From CAZDUS01 sp964609375 (GTDB lineage: Bacteria > Verrucomicrobiota > Kiritimatiellia > CAIKKV01 > CAITUY01), in assembly GCA_964609375.1 (NCBI GenBank), contig CAZSSA010000004.1, forward strand, positions 1 through 55,516: DNA of 55,516 nt. Direction: 5' to 3'. The notes beneath the pieces were generated by a model, which was given only the letters and a program-made list of their open reading frames with translations, was not told the origin of the DNA and did no database searches. The position numbers were made by a program, and so were the translations under genes. Shown piece after piece: positions 39,325-48,561 of the stretch (the first letter of the stretch is position 1; every line of letters begins with the position of its first letter).

Positions 39325-42300
39325 TTCTGACGCGGTATTCCGTCAAACTGCGTGTGTCGGTTTTCGCAATGCTGGTGATCCTGGTGATCGCGGGGCCCAT
39401 CGTTTACATGACGATGCCGCGAGAAGGGGCGCCGGACATCACCATCCCGATGGTGTTTGTGACGGCGGTTTATGAGGGGGTGGCGCCATCGGAGGTTGAG
39501 AACCTCATTACGATCCCGTTGGAGAAGCAATTCAAGGGGCTGGAGAATCTCAAGAAGCTGACGTCGGCCTCGGCGGAAGGGGTGGCGTCCGTTACCATTG
39601 AGTTCCTGCCGCAACAGAACATTGATGATGCCGTTCAGAAAGTGAAGGACAAGGTTGACTTGGCGAAGCGGGATCTTCCGAAGGATCTGGATGCGCCGGT
39701 GATCCAGGGATTCAACTTCAGCACGGATATACCGGTGTTTACCTTTGCGGTATCCGGTGATGCGGATGTGGAGCGGCTGAAGCGGTTGGCAGAGGATTAT
39801 CAGGATGTTATTGAGACCATTCCCGGGGTTTTGGAGGCGCGGTTGTATGGCGCACGCGAGCGCGAAATACAGGTCAATGTCGATTTGAGACGTCTGACGG
39901 CGTATCGGATGGCACTAAGTGAGCTCATGGCCGTGGTGCATGCCGAGAATGCCACGGTCTCGGCGGGCAATCTGGAGATCAAGGGCGACAAGTTCCAGGT
40001 GCGGGTGCCTGGCGAGTTTACGGATGTACACCGGATGCCGGAACTGGTGGTGGCGGTGAGGGATGGGCGGCAGATCCGGCTGGGCGATGTGGCGGACGTG
40101 GTGGACGGGTACAAGGATTTGGTTTCCGTATCGCGAGTCAATGGAGAGTTGTGCGTTTCGGTGGCCGTCCACAAGCGATCGGGGGAGAATGCGGTCCGGG
40201 TGATCGAGGAGGTCAAGAAGCTGCTCGACCGGAATCCCCCGCCGAGCGGGCTCAAGATTACGTACGTCAACGATCAGTCGGATCATATTCGCCTGATGAT
40301 CGAGGATTTGGAGAACAACATTGCCAGCGGATTTCTGCTGGTGGTGGTCATCCTGTTGCTGTTTCTGGGGGTACGCAACAGTTTGCTCGTGGGGGTGGCG
40401 ATTCCCTTCTCGCTCATGATGGGGTTCATTGCCCTTTCCCTGATGGGGATCACCCTGAACATGCTGGTGCTTTTCAGTCTGATCCTGACTGTCGGCATGC
40501 TGGTGGATAATGCCATTGTGCTGGTGGAGAATATTTACCGTCACTTCTGCGAGGGAAAGAGCCGGTTGCAGGCGGCTCTGGATGGGGCGGCGGAAGTAGC
40601 CTGGCCGGTGACGACCTCGACGTTGACGACGCTGGCGGCATTCTGGCCGTTGATGTACTGGCCGGACATCATGGGGCAGTTCATGAGTTTCCTGCCCAAG
40701 ACGACGATCATAGTGCTGACGATGTCGCTCGTGGTGGCGTTAGTTGTGACGCCGGCGATTTGTTCGATTTTTGTGATGAGGCCAACGGCTGGCAAGGTGA
40801 AACCCAGAGAGCACGGGATGTGGGATCGTTTTGTGAGTGGCTATGAGGTGGTCCTGCGTGGAGCGCTGAAGCACCGGGGATTGGTTACAGCCATTGGGTT
40901 TTGTTTCTTGATCTTCAGCGCTCTGCTATTCGGGCGTTTGAGCAAAGGGGTGGAACTTTTTCCGGATGTTGATCCCCGGCGGGCGACGATTACCGTGCGG
41001 TTCCCCGAGGGGACGGATATCAAGGCGACGGACAAGGCGTTGGCTTCCATTGAGAAGAAACTGGCGGCGTTTCGCGACATCAGGTTTTACCTGACCAATG
41101 TGGGGGCGGCTGGGGAATGGGCGCTCAGTGCGACGGCCGGGACCCATCTGGGATCTATTCAAGTCGAGTTTTTGAAATTCGGGGAGCGGCAGGAGAATAG
41201 CCGGGACGTTCTGGCGAAGATCCGGAATGACATCGGCGTGATTCCGGGGGCTGAAATCAAGGTTGAAGGCGAGAAGATGGGGCCCCCGACCGGCACGGCC
41301 ATCAGTGTCGAGGTGGCGGGCGATGACTTTGAAGAATTGTCGCGGGTATCGGCAGCGGTGCAACGGGCGATCATGACGGTGCCGGGATTGGTGGATGTGC
41401 AGGATGACATGGAAGAGGCGCGGCCGGAATTGAGATTCCATGTGGATCGGGACCGGGCGGCATTGCTGGGACTGGACACGCGGACGGTGGGGTCTGTGCT
41501 GCGGACGGCGATCAATGGAGAATCGACCAGCAAGTTCCGGGCGGGTGAGGATGAGTTTGACATCACGGTGCGCCTGCGCGAGGACCAGCGGCGGAGTGTG
41601 GATTTGCTGAAAGAGATTGTGGTGACGACCCGTGCCGGGGAGCGTGTGCCGCTGGTGTCGCTGGGGAGTTTTTCGTATGAGGCGGGGCGCGGGCAGATCA
41701 AGCGCAAGGATCAGAAGCGGGTCATCACGATCACGGGGAATGCCAATGGGCGTGGAGTCGATAAGATCCTGGCGGATGCGAGGGAGCGGCTTACCGAGGT
41801 GCCGATGCCCAAGGGGTACAGTGTCGCCTTCATGGGCGACACCAAGGAAATGAATCAGGCGATGGATTTTCTTGCAAAGGCGTTCCTGATTGCCCTGGCG
41901 TTGATTGCGTTAATTCTGATCATGGAATTCAACTCGGTACTTCAGCCGTTTATCATCATGTTCTCCGTGATCCTTTCGCTGGTCGGTGTGCTCTGGGGGT
42001 TGATGCTGTGTGGGATGAGGTTCGGGGTGATCATGACGGGCATCGGGGTTGTCAGTCTGGCGGGGGTGGTGGTGAATAACGGGATTGTGCTGATTGATTA
42101 CATCAACCGGAAGAAACAGGAATCCGGGAATACGCAGGAGGCGATTGTGGAGGCGGGGCGGACGCGGTTGAGACCGGTCTTGCTGACGGCGATGACGACG
42201 GTGGCGGGGTTGATTCCGATGGCGGTGGGGTGGAGTTTTGAATTCCATACGTGGCCGCCGCGATTGGTGGCCGGAGCGGAGACGTCGGATTGGTGGGCCC

Positions 42301-42592
42301 CCATGGCGATTGCGGTGATATTCGGGCTGACGCTGGCGACGATCCTGACGTTGGTCCAGGTGCCGGTGATGTACAGTTTGATGGATTCGGCATCGGAGGC
42401 GTTGAAGCGCCGGTTTGGGGGGCGGGGTANNNNNNNNNNNNNNNNNNNNNNNNNNNNNNNNNNNNNNNNNNNNNNNNNNNNNNNNNNNNNNNNNNNNNNN
42501 NNNNNNNNNNNNNNNNNNNNNNNNNNNNNAGTTTGATGGATTCGGCATCGGAGGCGTTGAAGCGCCGGTTTGGGGGGCGGGGTAGGGTTTAG
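39321..42592 (+). CDS. RND-family multidrug efflux permease (HAE1-like), gap at the 3' end
   Basis: The protein has 12 predicted membrane helices and two large periplasmic loops. It carries the TM4 proton-relay segment GMLVDNAIVLVENIYR, with the Asp corresponding to AcrB D407 and Asn at D408, a common variant. It also has the N-terminal PREGAPDITIPMVFVTAVYEG-type porter start and a second-half GVVVNNGIVLIDYINR. The 100-N gap at 42430-42529 is flanked by identical 55-bp copies; collapsing the 155-bp excess gives 3117 nt, an exact multiple of three. That gives a protein of 1038 aa ending RRFGGRGRV with the TAG at 42590-42592. The apparent in-frame stop reached through the gap is therefore not real. 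It would export hydrophobic or amphiphilic compounds using the proton gradient. Confidence 0.92.
42430..42529. other. Scaffold gap of 100 N flanked by identical 55-bp ends
   Basis: Bases 42375-42429 and 42530-42584 are identical over 55 nt. This is the overlap expected when two contigs of a k=55 assembly graph are joined by Ns, so nothing is missing and 155 nt are surplus. Confidence 0.95.
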
Positions 42593-42611
42593 GGTTCGGG
42601 GTTCAGGAGGG
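42584..42611 (+). repeat. Heptanucleotide degenerate repeat, AGGGTTC family (about 4 units)
   Basis: Units AGGGTTT, AGGGTTC, GGGGTTC and AGGAGGG run consecutively. The first two supply the last codons and the TAG stop of the RND permease gene. It is the same family as the array at 44241. Confidence 0.75.
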
Positions 42612-42663
42612 GGGGGGAGAGATAGGGATGAAATGGGAGGGGCGAAGAGTCAAGGGGGGGGGA

Positions 42664-44229
42664 TTAGCGGGCCATGACTTCGCGGAGGACGGTGGGGATT
42701 TCCTCCAGGATGTCACCGGCGATCAGGCCGGCTTGTGATTTTTTCCACATGGCGCTGTCTCCGGCGCGGCCATGGAGGAAGACACCGGAGCAGGCGGCAT
42801 CAACAGGCGCAATGCCTTGAGCGAGCAGGCCGCCGATGATGCCCGCGAGTACATCGCCACTTCCACCCGTTGCCATGCCGGGATTACCGGTGAGGTTGAT
42901 ATGGAATGGGCCGTCTTTTTGGACGACGATGGTGCCAGCTCCCTTGAGGACAACTACCGCCTGCGTTAAGATGGCGGCTTGCCGGGCGGCCCCCTCGCGG
43001 TCATTTTGGATTTCCCCGGTTGAGCACTTCAGCAGGCGGGCAAGTTCCCCGGGGTGCGGCGTGATCACAACAGGGCATTGGGCCATGGCAATCAGGTTGG
43101 GGGTGTCGGCAATGGCATTGAGGGCATCGGCATCGAGCACCAGTGGACGCCGGCTTTCGTTGAGCAGGTTGCGCACCCATAGGGCGGTGTCGGCGTGGCG
43201 AGTCATGCCGGGGCCGACAATGATGGCGTCGAAATCGAGCAGCCGTTTTTTCCAGTGGCTCCACTCCTTGTCGGAGAGGGAACCAGTCTCTGTTGGTGTT
43301 GCCGGGTAGGTCATGACTTCCAGGCTGGAACTGGCGACGATGGAGTAGATGGGATGGGGGACGAGTGCGCTGACGAGACCTGCGCCGGTGCGGGCGACAG
43401 CGCGAGCGACCAGGGCGGGGGCCCCAGCCAAGCCGATGGAGCCGCCGATGACGAGGGCGTGACCGTACAGGCCTTTGTGGGCATTCCGGGGGCGTTGGGG
43501 CAGGCAGCGGCGTACATCCCATCCGGTGATGAGTTCATGATTGCAGACGTAATGACTGGTCAATTCCACCGGGATCCCGATGCTGATAACTTCCAGACTG
43601 CCGACATACGGAATGGCCTCGGGCATCAGCAGTCCTGTTTTTGGCATACCGATGGTGGCTGTCAGGTCGGCCTTGACGACTTCGCCGGGGGCTTCACCGG
43701 TGTCGGCATTCAGGCCGGACGGGACATCGATGGAGACGACGAGATTATCGCTGGAGATGGTGTTGATGTAATGGATGGCGGCCGCGATGGGGCCGCGAGG
43801 CGGGCCGGTGATGCCAATACCCAGGACGCCATCGACGATGATTTCGCCGCTACCCGCATCATGGATGGCATTTTCCCATGCTTCCTTTGTGGGGAGTTCT
43901 ACCAGGGGGATGCCGGCCGCCCGCATTTTACTCAGATGGCGCAAGGCATCGCCTTTGACTTCGGAAGCGGAGCCAGCGAGAAGCACTTCGACATCGAAAT
44001 CCTCTTCGTGGAGGAAGGTGGCGGCCGCGAAAACGTCCCCGCCGTTGTTGCCGCGTCCGGCGATGAGTTGAACAAAGGTATCGCCCATATGGGTTCGCTC
44101 GGCCAGATAGGCGACAACCGAGGCAACGCCGCGTCCGGCACGACGCATCAGTTCGACACCGGGGATTTCGAATTCCTCGGAGGCGATCTTATCCAGTTCG
44201 CGCATTTGGGCAGTGGAGATGGCTTTCAT
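42664..44229 (-). CDS. nnr: Bifunctional NAD(P)H-hydrate epimerase / dehydratase
   Basis: The 521-aa fusion has an N-terminal YjeF epimerase domain (about 1-215: STAQMRELDKIASEEFEIPG, LIAGRGNNGGDVFAAA, SIDVPSGLNADTGE). A C-terminal ribokinase-like dehydratase domain follows (about 235-515: VIGGSIGLAGAPALVARA, VVITPHPGELARLL, NLTGNPGMATGGSGDVLAGI). Together they repair damaged NADHX and NADPHX. This is the usual bacterial arrangement and length. It follows acpS, with 18 nt and a heptamer repeat between them; acpS-nnr proximity is common. Confidence 0.94.
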   Translation of the reverse strand: MKAISTAQMRELDKIASEEFEIPGVELMRRAGRGVASVVAYLAERTHMGDTFVQLIAGRGNNGGDVFAAATFLHEEDFDVEVLLAGSASEVKGDALRHLSKMRAAGIPLVELPTKEAWENAIHDAGSGEIIVDGVLGIGITGPPRGPIAAAIHYINTISSDNLVVSIDVPSGLNADTGEAPGEVVKADLTATIGMPKTGLLMPEAIPYVGSLEVISIGIPVELTSHYVCNHELITGWDVRRCLPQRPRNAHKGLYGHALVIGGSIGLAGAPALVARAVARTGAGLVSALVPHPIYSIVASSSLEVMTYPATPTETGSLSDKEWSHWKKRLLDFDAIIVGPGMTRHADTALWVRNLLNESRRPLVLDADALNAIADTPNLIAMAQCPVVITPHPGELARLLKCSTGEIQNDREGAARQAAILTQAVVVLKGAGTIVVQKDGPFHINLTGNPGMATGGSGDVLAGIIGGLLAQGIAPVDAACSGVFLHGRAGDSAMWKKSQAGLIAGDILEEIPTVLREVMAR

Positions 44230-44240
44230 GGTGTTGGAAT

Positions 44241-44266
44241 AGGGTTCTCAGGGTTCAGGGTTCAGG
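44241..44266 (-). repeat. Heptanucleotide degenerate repeat, CCCTGAA family (3 units)
   Basis: AGGGTTC occurs at 44241, 44250 and 44257 on the forward strand (one 2-nt insertion), followed by AGG. On the reverse strand the CCCTGAA units encode the last residues FLNPEP and the TGA stop of acpS. Confidence 0.78.
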
Positions 44267-44670
44267 AAGTGGGGGTCAGAAGAAGCGCCCAGCAGGAGGG
44301 CATGGGCGACGGCGAAGTGATGGGTGTGTGAAAGACTGATAAGGACACGGGAGACGCCTTTTTGAGAGGCGAGTTTTTTGCCGTGTGTGCTCAGGAGAAC
44401 GGAGGGGGCCCCTGACGAGTTGCGGAGAACCTCGATGTCTTTCCATCCAAGGGAGGGGCCGATTCCGGTGCCGAAGGCTTTGGAGACGGCTTCTTTGACG
44501 GCGAAACGTCCGGCGTAGTAGAGCCAGGGGGAGGCTTTGGTGTCGCAGTAGGCTTGTTCGGCTGGCAGGAAGACGCGGTTCTTGAAATGGGAACCCCACT
44601 TGGTCAGCAGATCACGGATGCGCTCGTTCTCGACGAGATCCACTCCGGTTCCGATGACGGCTCCATCCAT
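44248..44670 (-). CDS. acpS: Holo-[acyl-carrier-protein] synthase
   Basis: The 140-aa protein has GTGVDLVENERIRDLL with the metal-binding Asp, FLPAEQAYCDTK, GRFAVKEAVSKAFGTGIG and ISLSHTHHFAVAHALLL. It transfers phosphopantetheine from CoA to the acyl carrier protein. It is slightly longer than the usual 120-130 aa; the extra C-terminal residues FLNPEP are encoded by a heptamer repeat that also provides the stop. Its ATG directly follows the pdxJ stop (TAAATG). Confidence 0.93.
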   Translation of the reverse strand: MDGAVIGTGVDLVENERIRDLLTKWGSHFKNRVFLPAEQAYCDTKASPWLYYAGRFAVKEAVSKAFGTGIGPSLGWKDIEVLRNSSGAPSVLLSTHGKKLASQKGVSRVLISLSHTHHFAVAHALLLGASSDPHFLNPEP

Positions 44671-45417
44671 TTAGGCGTTGCCTCCGGCATAGGCCCGCAT
44701 GGCCTTGCGCATTTCCAAGACGGCATGTTTTAAGCCGTTGAATACCGATCGTGCCACAATGCTGTGGCCGATGTTCAGGGTGTCGAGATGGGGGATGGTC
44801 AAGAGGGGGGCGATGTTGTCGAGATTGATGCCGTGGCCGGCGTTGACCTTCAGGCCGAGGCGGTGGGCGAGGATTGCTGCTGTGCGGAGGGCCTTTAATT
44901 CCCGGCGGGCGGCGGCGCCTTTGCTGTCGCAGAACGTGCCGGTATGCAATTCGATGTAGGGGACCTTGAGCCGGGCGGCGGCTTGAATCTGTTGAGGATT
45001 GGCGGCGATGAACAGGCTGACGGCGATGCCGGCTTTCATCAGCTTCTGGATGGTGGGCCTGAGCTGGCGTTCCTGGCCGGCAACATCGAGACCGCCTTCG
45101 GTGGTCAGTTCGCGGCGGCGTTCCGGGACCATGCAGACTTCGTCGGGCCGGACCTTCAGTGCGATGGCGACGATGTCGGGGTGGTTGGCCATTTCCAGGT
45201 TCAGGATCGTTTTTACGCAACGTCGGATGGCATAGACATCGCGGTCTTGGATGTGGCGGCGGTCTTCCCGCAGGTGAATGGTGATGCCATCGGCCCCGGC
45301 GGCGACGCAGGTGTTGGCGGCCTCAACCAGGTTGGGATAGGTTGTGCCCCGTACTTGGCGCAAGGTGGCGACGTGGTCGATATTGACCCCCAAACGCAGT
45401 CTGGTTGATGACGGCAT
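44671..45417 (-). CDS. pdxJ: Pyridoxine 5'-phosphate synthase
   Basis: The 248-aa TIM-barrel enzyme has LRLGVNIDHVATLRQVRGT, GADGITIHLREDRRHIQDRD, ALKVRPDEVCMVPERR, the phosphate site VNAGHGINLDNI and LNIGHSIVARSVF. It condenses aminoacetone-phosphate derivative and deoxyxylulose-5-P to pyridoxine-5-P, the DXP-dependent vitamin B6 route. The order pdxJ-acpS is widely conserved. It lies 20 nt downstream of the LRR lipoprotein gene. Confidence 0.96.
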   Translation of the reverse strand: MPSSTRLRLGVNIDHVATLRQVRGTTYPNLVEAANTCVAAGADGITIHLREDRRHIQDRDVYAIRRCVKTILNLEMANHPDIVAIALKVRPDEVCMVPERRRELTTEGGLDVAGQERQLRPTIQKLMKAGIAVSLFIAANPQQIQAAARLKVPYIELHTGTFCDSKGAAARRELKALRTAAILAHRLGLKVNAGHGINLDNIAPLLTIPHLDTLNIGHSIVARSVFNGLKHAVLEMRKAMRAYAGGNA

Positions 45418-45437
45418 GAACGTTTCTCCGTTACGGC

Positions 45438-46082
45438 TTAGAAAAGGATGTCGCAGTTGGGCAAGGCCGCCTTGAGGCGAGCTTTTTCAGGATCGGGAAT
45501 GGGATTACCCTTGAGATAGAGGCGGCGGAGATTCGTGGCCAGGCCGCTGAGGTCAGCGGGCAGGGCGGTGAGTTGGTTGCCGTTGAGGCGCAACCACTTC
45601 AGGGATGCCATCTTGCCGATGGAGGCGGGCAGGGATGTCAGTTTATTGCGGTCTGCATTGATGTATTCCAGTTTGGTGCAGTTGCCGAGTTCCTCGGGAA
45701 GCTGGCTCAGGGCGTTATCGTTCAGATAGAGATGGGCGAGGGCTGGCAGTTTGCCGACGGAAGGGGTGAGGCTGGTCAGTCCGATGCGGCCGAGATCCAT
45801 CCACTTCAACGCGGGCAGGGTGCCGATGCCTTCAGGGAGGGAGGCGATGGTGTTCTGGCGCAGGCTGAGGCGCTCAAGGTTCTTTAGTTTCAAGATGTCG
45901 TCCGGGAACGCCTTCAGCGACGTGTCGTAGAGATTCAGGTAACGGACGGAGTCAGGCGCCTTCAACGCTTCCTCGATGGACGTCACTTTCTTGCCGATGT
46001 CCGGTTTCTTCCAGAATTGGTCGGAAGGGGCGCAGCCGAAACCGAACAAGCAAAGAGCAAAAATCACAAGACAATGTTTCAT
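45438..46082 (-). CDS. Leucine-rich-repeat putative lipoprotein
   Basis: The 214-aa protein has a short signal ending in a lipobox-like LFGFGC (Cys near residue 17) followed by APSDQFW. At least six leucine-rich repeats of about 23 residues follow (LKNLERLSLRQNTIASLPEG, LPALAHLYLNDNALSQLPEE, MASLKWLRLNGNQLTALPAD). The repeats are of the plain bacterial LxxLxLxxNxLxxLP type and probably bind a protein partner at the outer membrane or in the periplasm. TGGAG lies 7 nt before the ATG at 46082; ATGs at 46094 and 46115 are possible but would lengthen the signal. The partner is unknown. Confidence 0.78.
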   Translation of the reverse strand: MKHCLVIFALCLFGFGCAPSDQFWKKPDIGKKVTSIEEALKAPDSVRYLNLYDTSLKAFPDDILKLKNLERLSLRQNTIASLPEGIGTLPALKWMDLGRIGLTSLTPSVGKLPALAHLYLNDNALSQLPEELGNCTKLEYINADRNKLTSLPASIGKMASLKWLRLNGNQLTALPADLSGLATNLRRLYLKGNPIPDPEKARLKAALPNCDILF

Positions 46083-46311
46083 GACAGACTCCATTTGTAT
46101 ATCGGCGGGCGGCAAGGCGCGCCAATGGGTTGATTCAGTGTGAATCCTATGGATTTGGCGGGAAAAGACAACCCTAGAGTAAGGATGAGGATGGAGGAGG
46201 ATGAGAGGGAACGATGGACGACAGGGCGCGGACGACTTTGGGCAAAACGAGGCGTCTTCACGTTTACTGGTGATACGGAGGCATCGAGTCCCGTTTTCTT
46301 AAAAGCCCGTT
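46083..46311. other. Intergenic region, no gene seen
   Basis: These 229 nt hold a purine-rich stretch (about 46178-46210) with loosely repeated AGGATGAGGATGG-like words. I see no open frame with family features and no clear terminator. Confidence 0.4.
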
Positions 46312-47841
46312 TTACAGTTGGCGGTCCAGGGTGCGGTACTGGATGGCTTCCTGGACGTGATTGGGGGCGATGCGTTCAGTGCCTTCAAGGTCGGCAATGG
46401 TTCGGGCTACCTTTAGGATACGGTCATAGGCGCGGGCGCTGAAATTCAGTTCGGTGATGGCCATTTTCAGGATGTCCTGGGCTGCTGAATCGAGCGGGCA
46501 GAATTTTTGGATTTCGCGGGAACGCATTCCGGCGTTGTTATGGATTTTCCGGAGCGACTTGAACCGGCCGTATTGGATGCGGCGGGCGGCAAGGACGCGA
46601 TCCCGGATGCTGCCGGAGGATTCGCCGGGGGCGACAGAGGCAAGATCGGAGTAACGGATGGCGGGGACTTCCACGTGCAGGTCGATTCGGTCGAGCAGGG
46701 GCCCCGAGATCTTGTTCCGGTAGTTTTGGATTTGGTTGGGGGTGCAACGGCAGTCCCGTTTGGGGTCGCCATAGTAGCCGCAGGAGCAGGGGTTCATGGC
46801 GGCCACCAACATGAACTGGCAGGGGAAGGTGACGGTGGCAGCGGCGCGGGAAATCGTCACGGCGCCATCTTCCAAGGGCTGTCGCAGGACTTCGAGGACG
46901 TTGCGGTGGAATTCCGGGAGTTCATCCAGAAACAAGACGCCGCGATGGGCGAGGCTGACTTCACCGGGCATGGGGTGGGCGCCACCGCCGAGAAGGCCAG
47001 CGTCCGAAATGGTGTGGTGTGGAGCGCGGAAGGGGCGGCGAGCGACCAGTGCTTGATGGGAGGAAAGTGTGCCGGCGATGCTGTGAATCTTGGTTGACTC
47101 CAATGCTTCGTCCAGAGTCATGGGGGGGAGTACGGATGCGATACGACGTGCCAGCATGGTTTTTCCGGTTCCCGGGGGACCGATCATCAAGAGGTTGTGG
47201 TTGCCAGTGACGGCGATTTCGACGGCACGTTTTGCCTGTTCCTGCCCCTTCACTTCGGCAAAATCCTCTTCGTGGTCGTTAGTGGAAGCGAAGACACTGT
47301 CGATATCGACCATGTGCGGGGCCAATGAGAGTTTACCGGCGATGAAGTCAGCGGCCTCGCGCAGGTTGCGGACGGGATAGACATCGAGTCCCTTGACGAC
47401 GGCGGCCTCCTCGGCATTATCGATGGGGACGAGCAGTCCGCGGAGTCCCTGGCGTTTGACATTCATGGCGATGGGGAGGACGCCTTTGATACGACGGACG
47501 GCGCCGCTGAGGGCGAGTTCGCCGATCATGGCGAAAGAGGAGAGGGGGTCGGCGGGGATATGGCCTTGGGTAGCGAGGATGCCGATGGCAATGGGAAGAT
47601 CGAAACAGGGGCCTTCTTTTTTGATGTCGGCGGGAGCGAGGTTGATGGTGGTGCGGCCGACGTGGGAGCGGAACCCGGAATTAGTGATGGCGGTGTGGAC
47701 GCGGTCCTTGCTTTCCTTGACGGCGGTATCAGGGAGGCCGACGATGACGACGGCAGGGTCGCCATAGCCAGCGTTGACCTCGATTTCGACAGGATACGCT
47801 TCCACGCCGTAGACGGCGCCCGAGTGAACTCTTGCCAGCAT
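46312..47841 (-). CDS. YifB/ComM-family Mg-chelatase-like AAA+ ATPase
   Basis: The 509-aa protein has the N-terminal ChlI-type fold (GVEAYPVEIEVNAGYGDPAV, VGLPDTAVKESKDRV). The AAA+ core has Walker A GPPGTGKTMLARRIASVLPP, PFRAPHHTISDAGLLGG and Walker B GVLFLDELPEF. The ComM C-terminal domain has CSCGYYGDPKRDCRCTP and SARAYDRILKVARTIADL. ComM proteins act as branch-migration helicases that help integrate DNA in natural transformation; broad distribution suggests a general recombination role. With pilus genes in the same window, competence is conceivable but not shown. GGGAG precedes the ATG. Confidence 0.92.
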   Translation of the reverse strand: MLARVHSGAVYGVEAYPVEIEVNAGYGDPAVVIVGLPDTAVKESKDRVHTAITNSGFRSHVGRTTINLAPADIKKEGPCFDLPIAIGILATQGHIPADPLSSFAMIGELALSGAVRRIKGVLPIAMNVKRQGLRGLLVPIDNAEEAAVVKGLDVYPVRNLREAADFIAGKLSLAPHMVDIDSVFASTNDHEEDFAEVKGQEQAKRAVEIAVTGNHNLLMIGPPGTGKTMLARRIASVLPPMTLDEALESTKIHSIAGTLSSHQALVARRPFRAPHHTISDAGLLGGGAHPMPGEVSLAHRGVLFLDELPEFHRNVLEVLRQPLEDGAVTISRAAATVTFPCQFMLVAAMNPCSCGYYGDPKRDCRCTPNQIQNYRNKISGPLLDRIDLHVEVPAIRYSDLASVAPGESSGSIRDRVLAARRIQYGRFKSLRKIHNNAGMRSREIQKFCPLDSAAQDILKMAITELNFSARAYDRILKVARTIADLEGTERIAPNHVQEAIQYRTLDRQL

Positions 47842-48050
47842 GCTGATTGCTCCCTTGTGAAGGGGCTAAATAGTATAGGGTTATACTAGGCAACTCCAGT
47901 CTTAATTAACCGTGGTGTCTATCATTGGAATCATGGAGCCAGTCGGGCGCCGACAAACGCCCAGCCATGATTGGGAATAAAGACGGGAAACGCCATGTAC
48001 AGTTGAGTCAGCCCGGTCGTGGCGGAGGGAATCAGAGGGCAGTCAATGCC
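47842..48050. other. Intergenic region between the PilZ gene and yifB/comM
   Basis: These 209 nt hold the palindrome at 47871-47888 near the yifB/comM start. No small gene with a ribosome-binding site is evident. Confidence 0.4.
47871..47888 (-). promoter_or_regulatory. 18-bp palindrome in the yifB/comM promoter region
   Basis: TAGTATA and TATACTA are perfect 7-bp inverted arms with a 4-nt spacer, about 30 nt before the start codon. Each arm contains a -10-like TATACT/TATAAC, so it may be a repressor site over the promoter. Confidence 0.5.
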
Positions 48051-48437
48051 TCACAAGGGGGAGTCAAAAGATAAGCCGAAGAACTGAGCTGCAGGATTAG
48101 CATGGCGGACATGGGCATAGGCCATGACATCGCAGGTTCGTTTTGCACCAGGGAACCACTCAGGCATTCTGAAGGAAAGATGACAGGATGTCATGTCGTT
48201 CAGCGCGGCGGCGCACATGATAAGCATTCCGCCTGTGGAAATGTTTTTTGCCACGGCATTGATGATGGATATCTGTCCGGGAGTATCCACATGAATCTCA
48301 ACAGGAATCATGCAGTCAAATCGAGGGGATTTCCGTTGGTTTTTTTCACCAACAGCAAACCGGCACCACCCGTTTTTTGCCATTCTTCCCAGTCGGGAAT
48401 TGGCAACTTGCTCTCTGAAATGGACTTTCTTGAACAT
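48051..48437 (-). CDS. PilZ-domain protein (cyclic di-GMP-type receptor)
   Basis: The 128-aa protein carries the PilZ signature: an RxxxR-type segment QRKSPRF (about residues 34-40) followed by VAKNISTGGMLIMC, corresponding to the (D/N)xSxxG loop, and a beta-barrel ending AAQFFGLSFDS. Such domains bind cyclic di-GMP and relay it to motility, pili or exopolysaccharide. The start at 48437 has AAAGGGGG upstream; a longer frame to 48524 runs through the promoter and is rejected. It has its own promoter. Confidence 0.85.
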   Translation of the reverse strand: MFKKVHFREQVANSRLGRMAKNGWCRFAVGEKNQRKSPRFDCMIPVEIHVDTPGQISIINAVAKNISTGGMLIMCAAALNDMTSCHLSFRMPEWFPGAKRTCDVMAYAHVRHANPAAQFFGLSFDSPL

Positions 48438-48462
48438 CTTCAGTCCCCCTTTGACTGATCCC

Positions 48463-48491
48463 ATTATAACACACTGACAGTTGGGTGGAAA
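48463..48491 (-). promoter_or_regulatory. Promoter of the PilZ gene
   Basis: A perfect -10 TATAAT and TTTCCA (4 of 6 of the -35) lie 17 bp apart on the reverse strand. The transcript would start near 48456, giving a leader of about 19 nt with a ribosome-binding site. Confidence 0.65.
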
Positions 48492-48561
48492 CAATTTCGC
48501 TTTTTTGTTTTCGCTTTTTTTCAACGGAGAAAAACCGCGGGATTTAGAACTTTGACTATTA

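Noticed and set aside
40480..40550. VDN instead of VDD in TM4 of the RND pump as a broken proton relay
   Set aside because: Many functional HAE1-type pumps have this variant, so it is not evidence of loss of function.
39321..42536. RND gene ending at the stop read through the gap (42536)
   Set aside because: That frame crosses 100 N of arbitrary length; the true end after collapsing the overlap is the TAG at 42590-42592.
42375..42584. Exact 55-bp direct duplication around the gap in the RND pump gene
   Set aside because: Copies are exactly 55 nt and abut a 100-N gap; collapsing them restores a reading frame divisible by three with a natural end. It is a contig overlap, not a biological repeat.
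42584..44266. AGGGTTC/AGGGTTT units resembling telomere repeats
   Set aside because: Only 3-4 degenerate copies, internal and at gene junctions; better seen as one family of the heptamer arrays.
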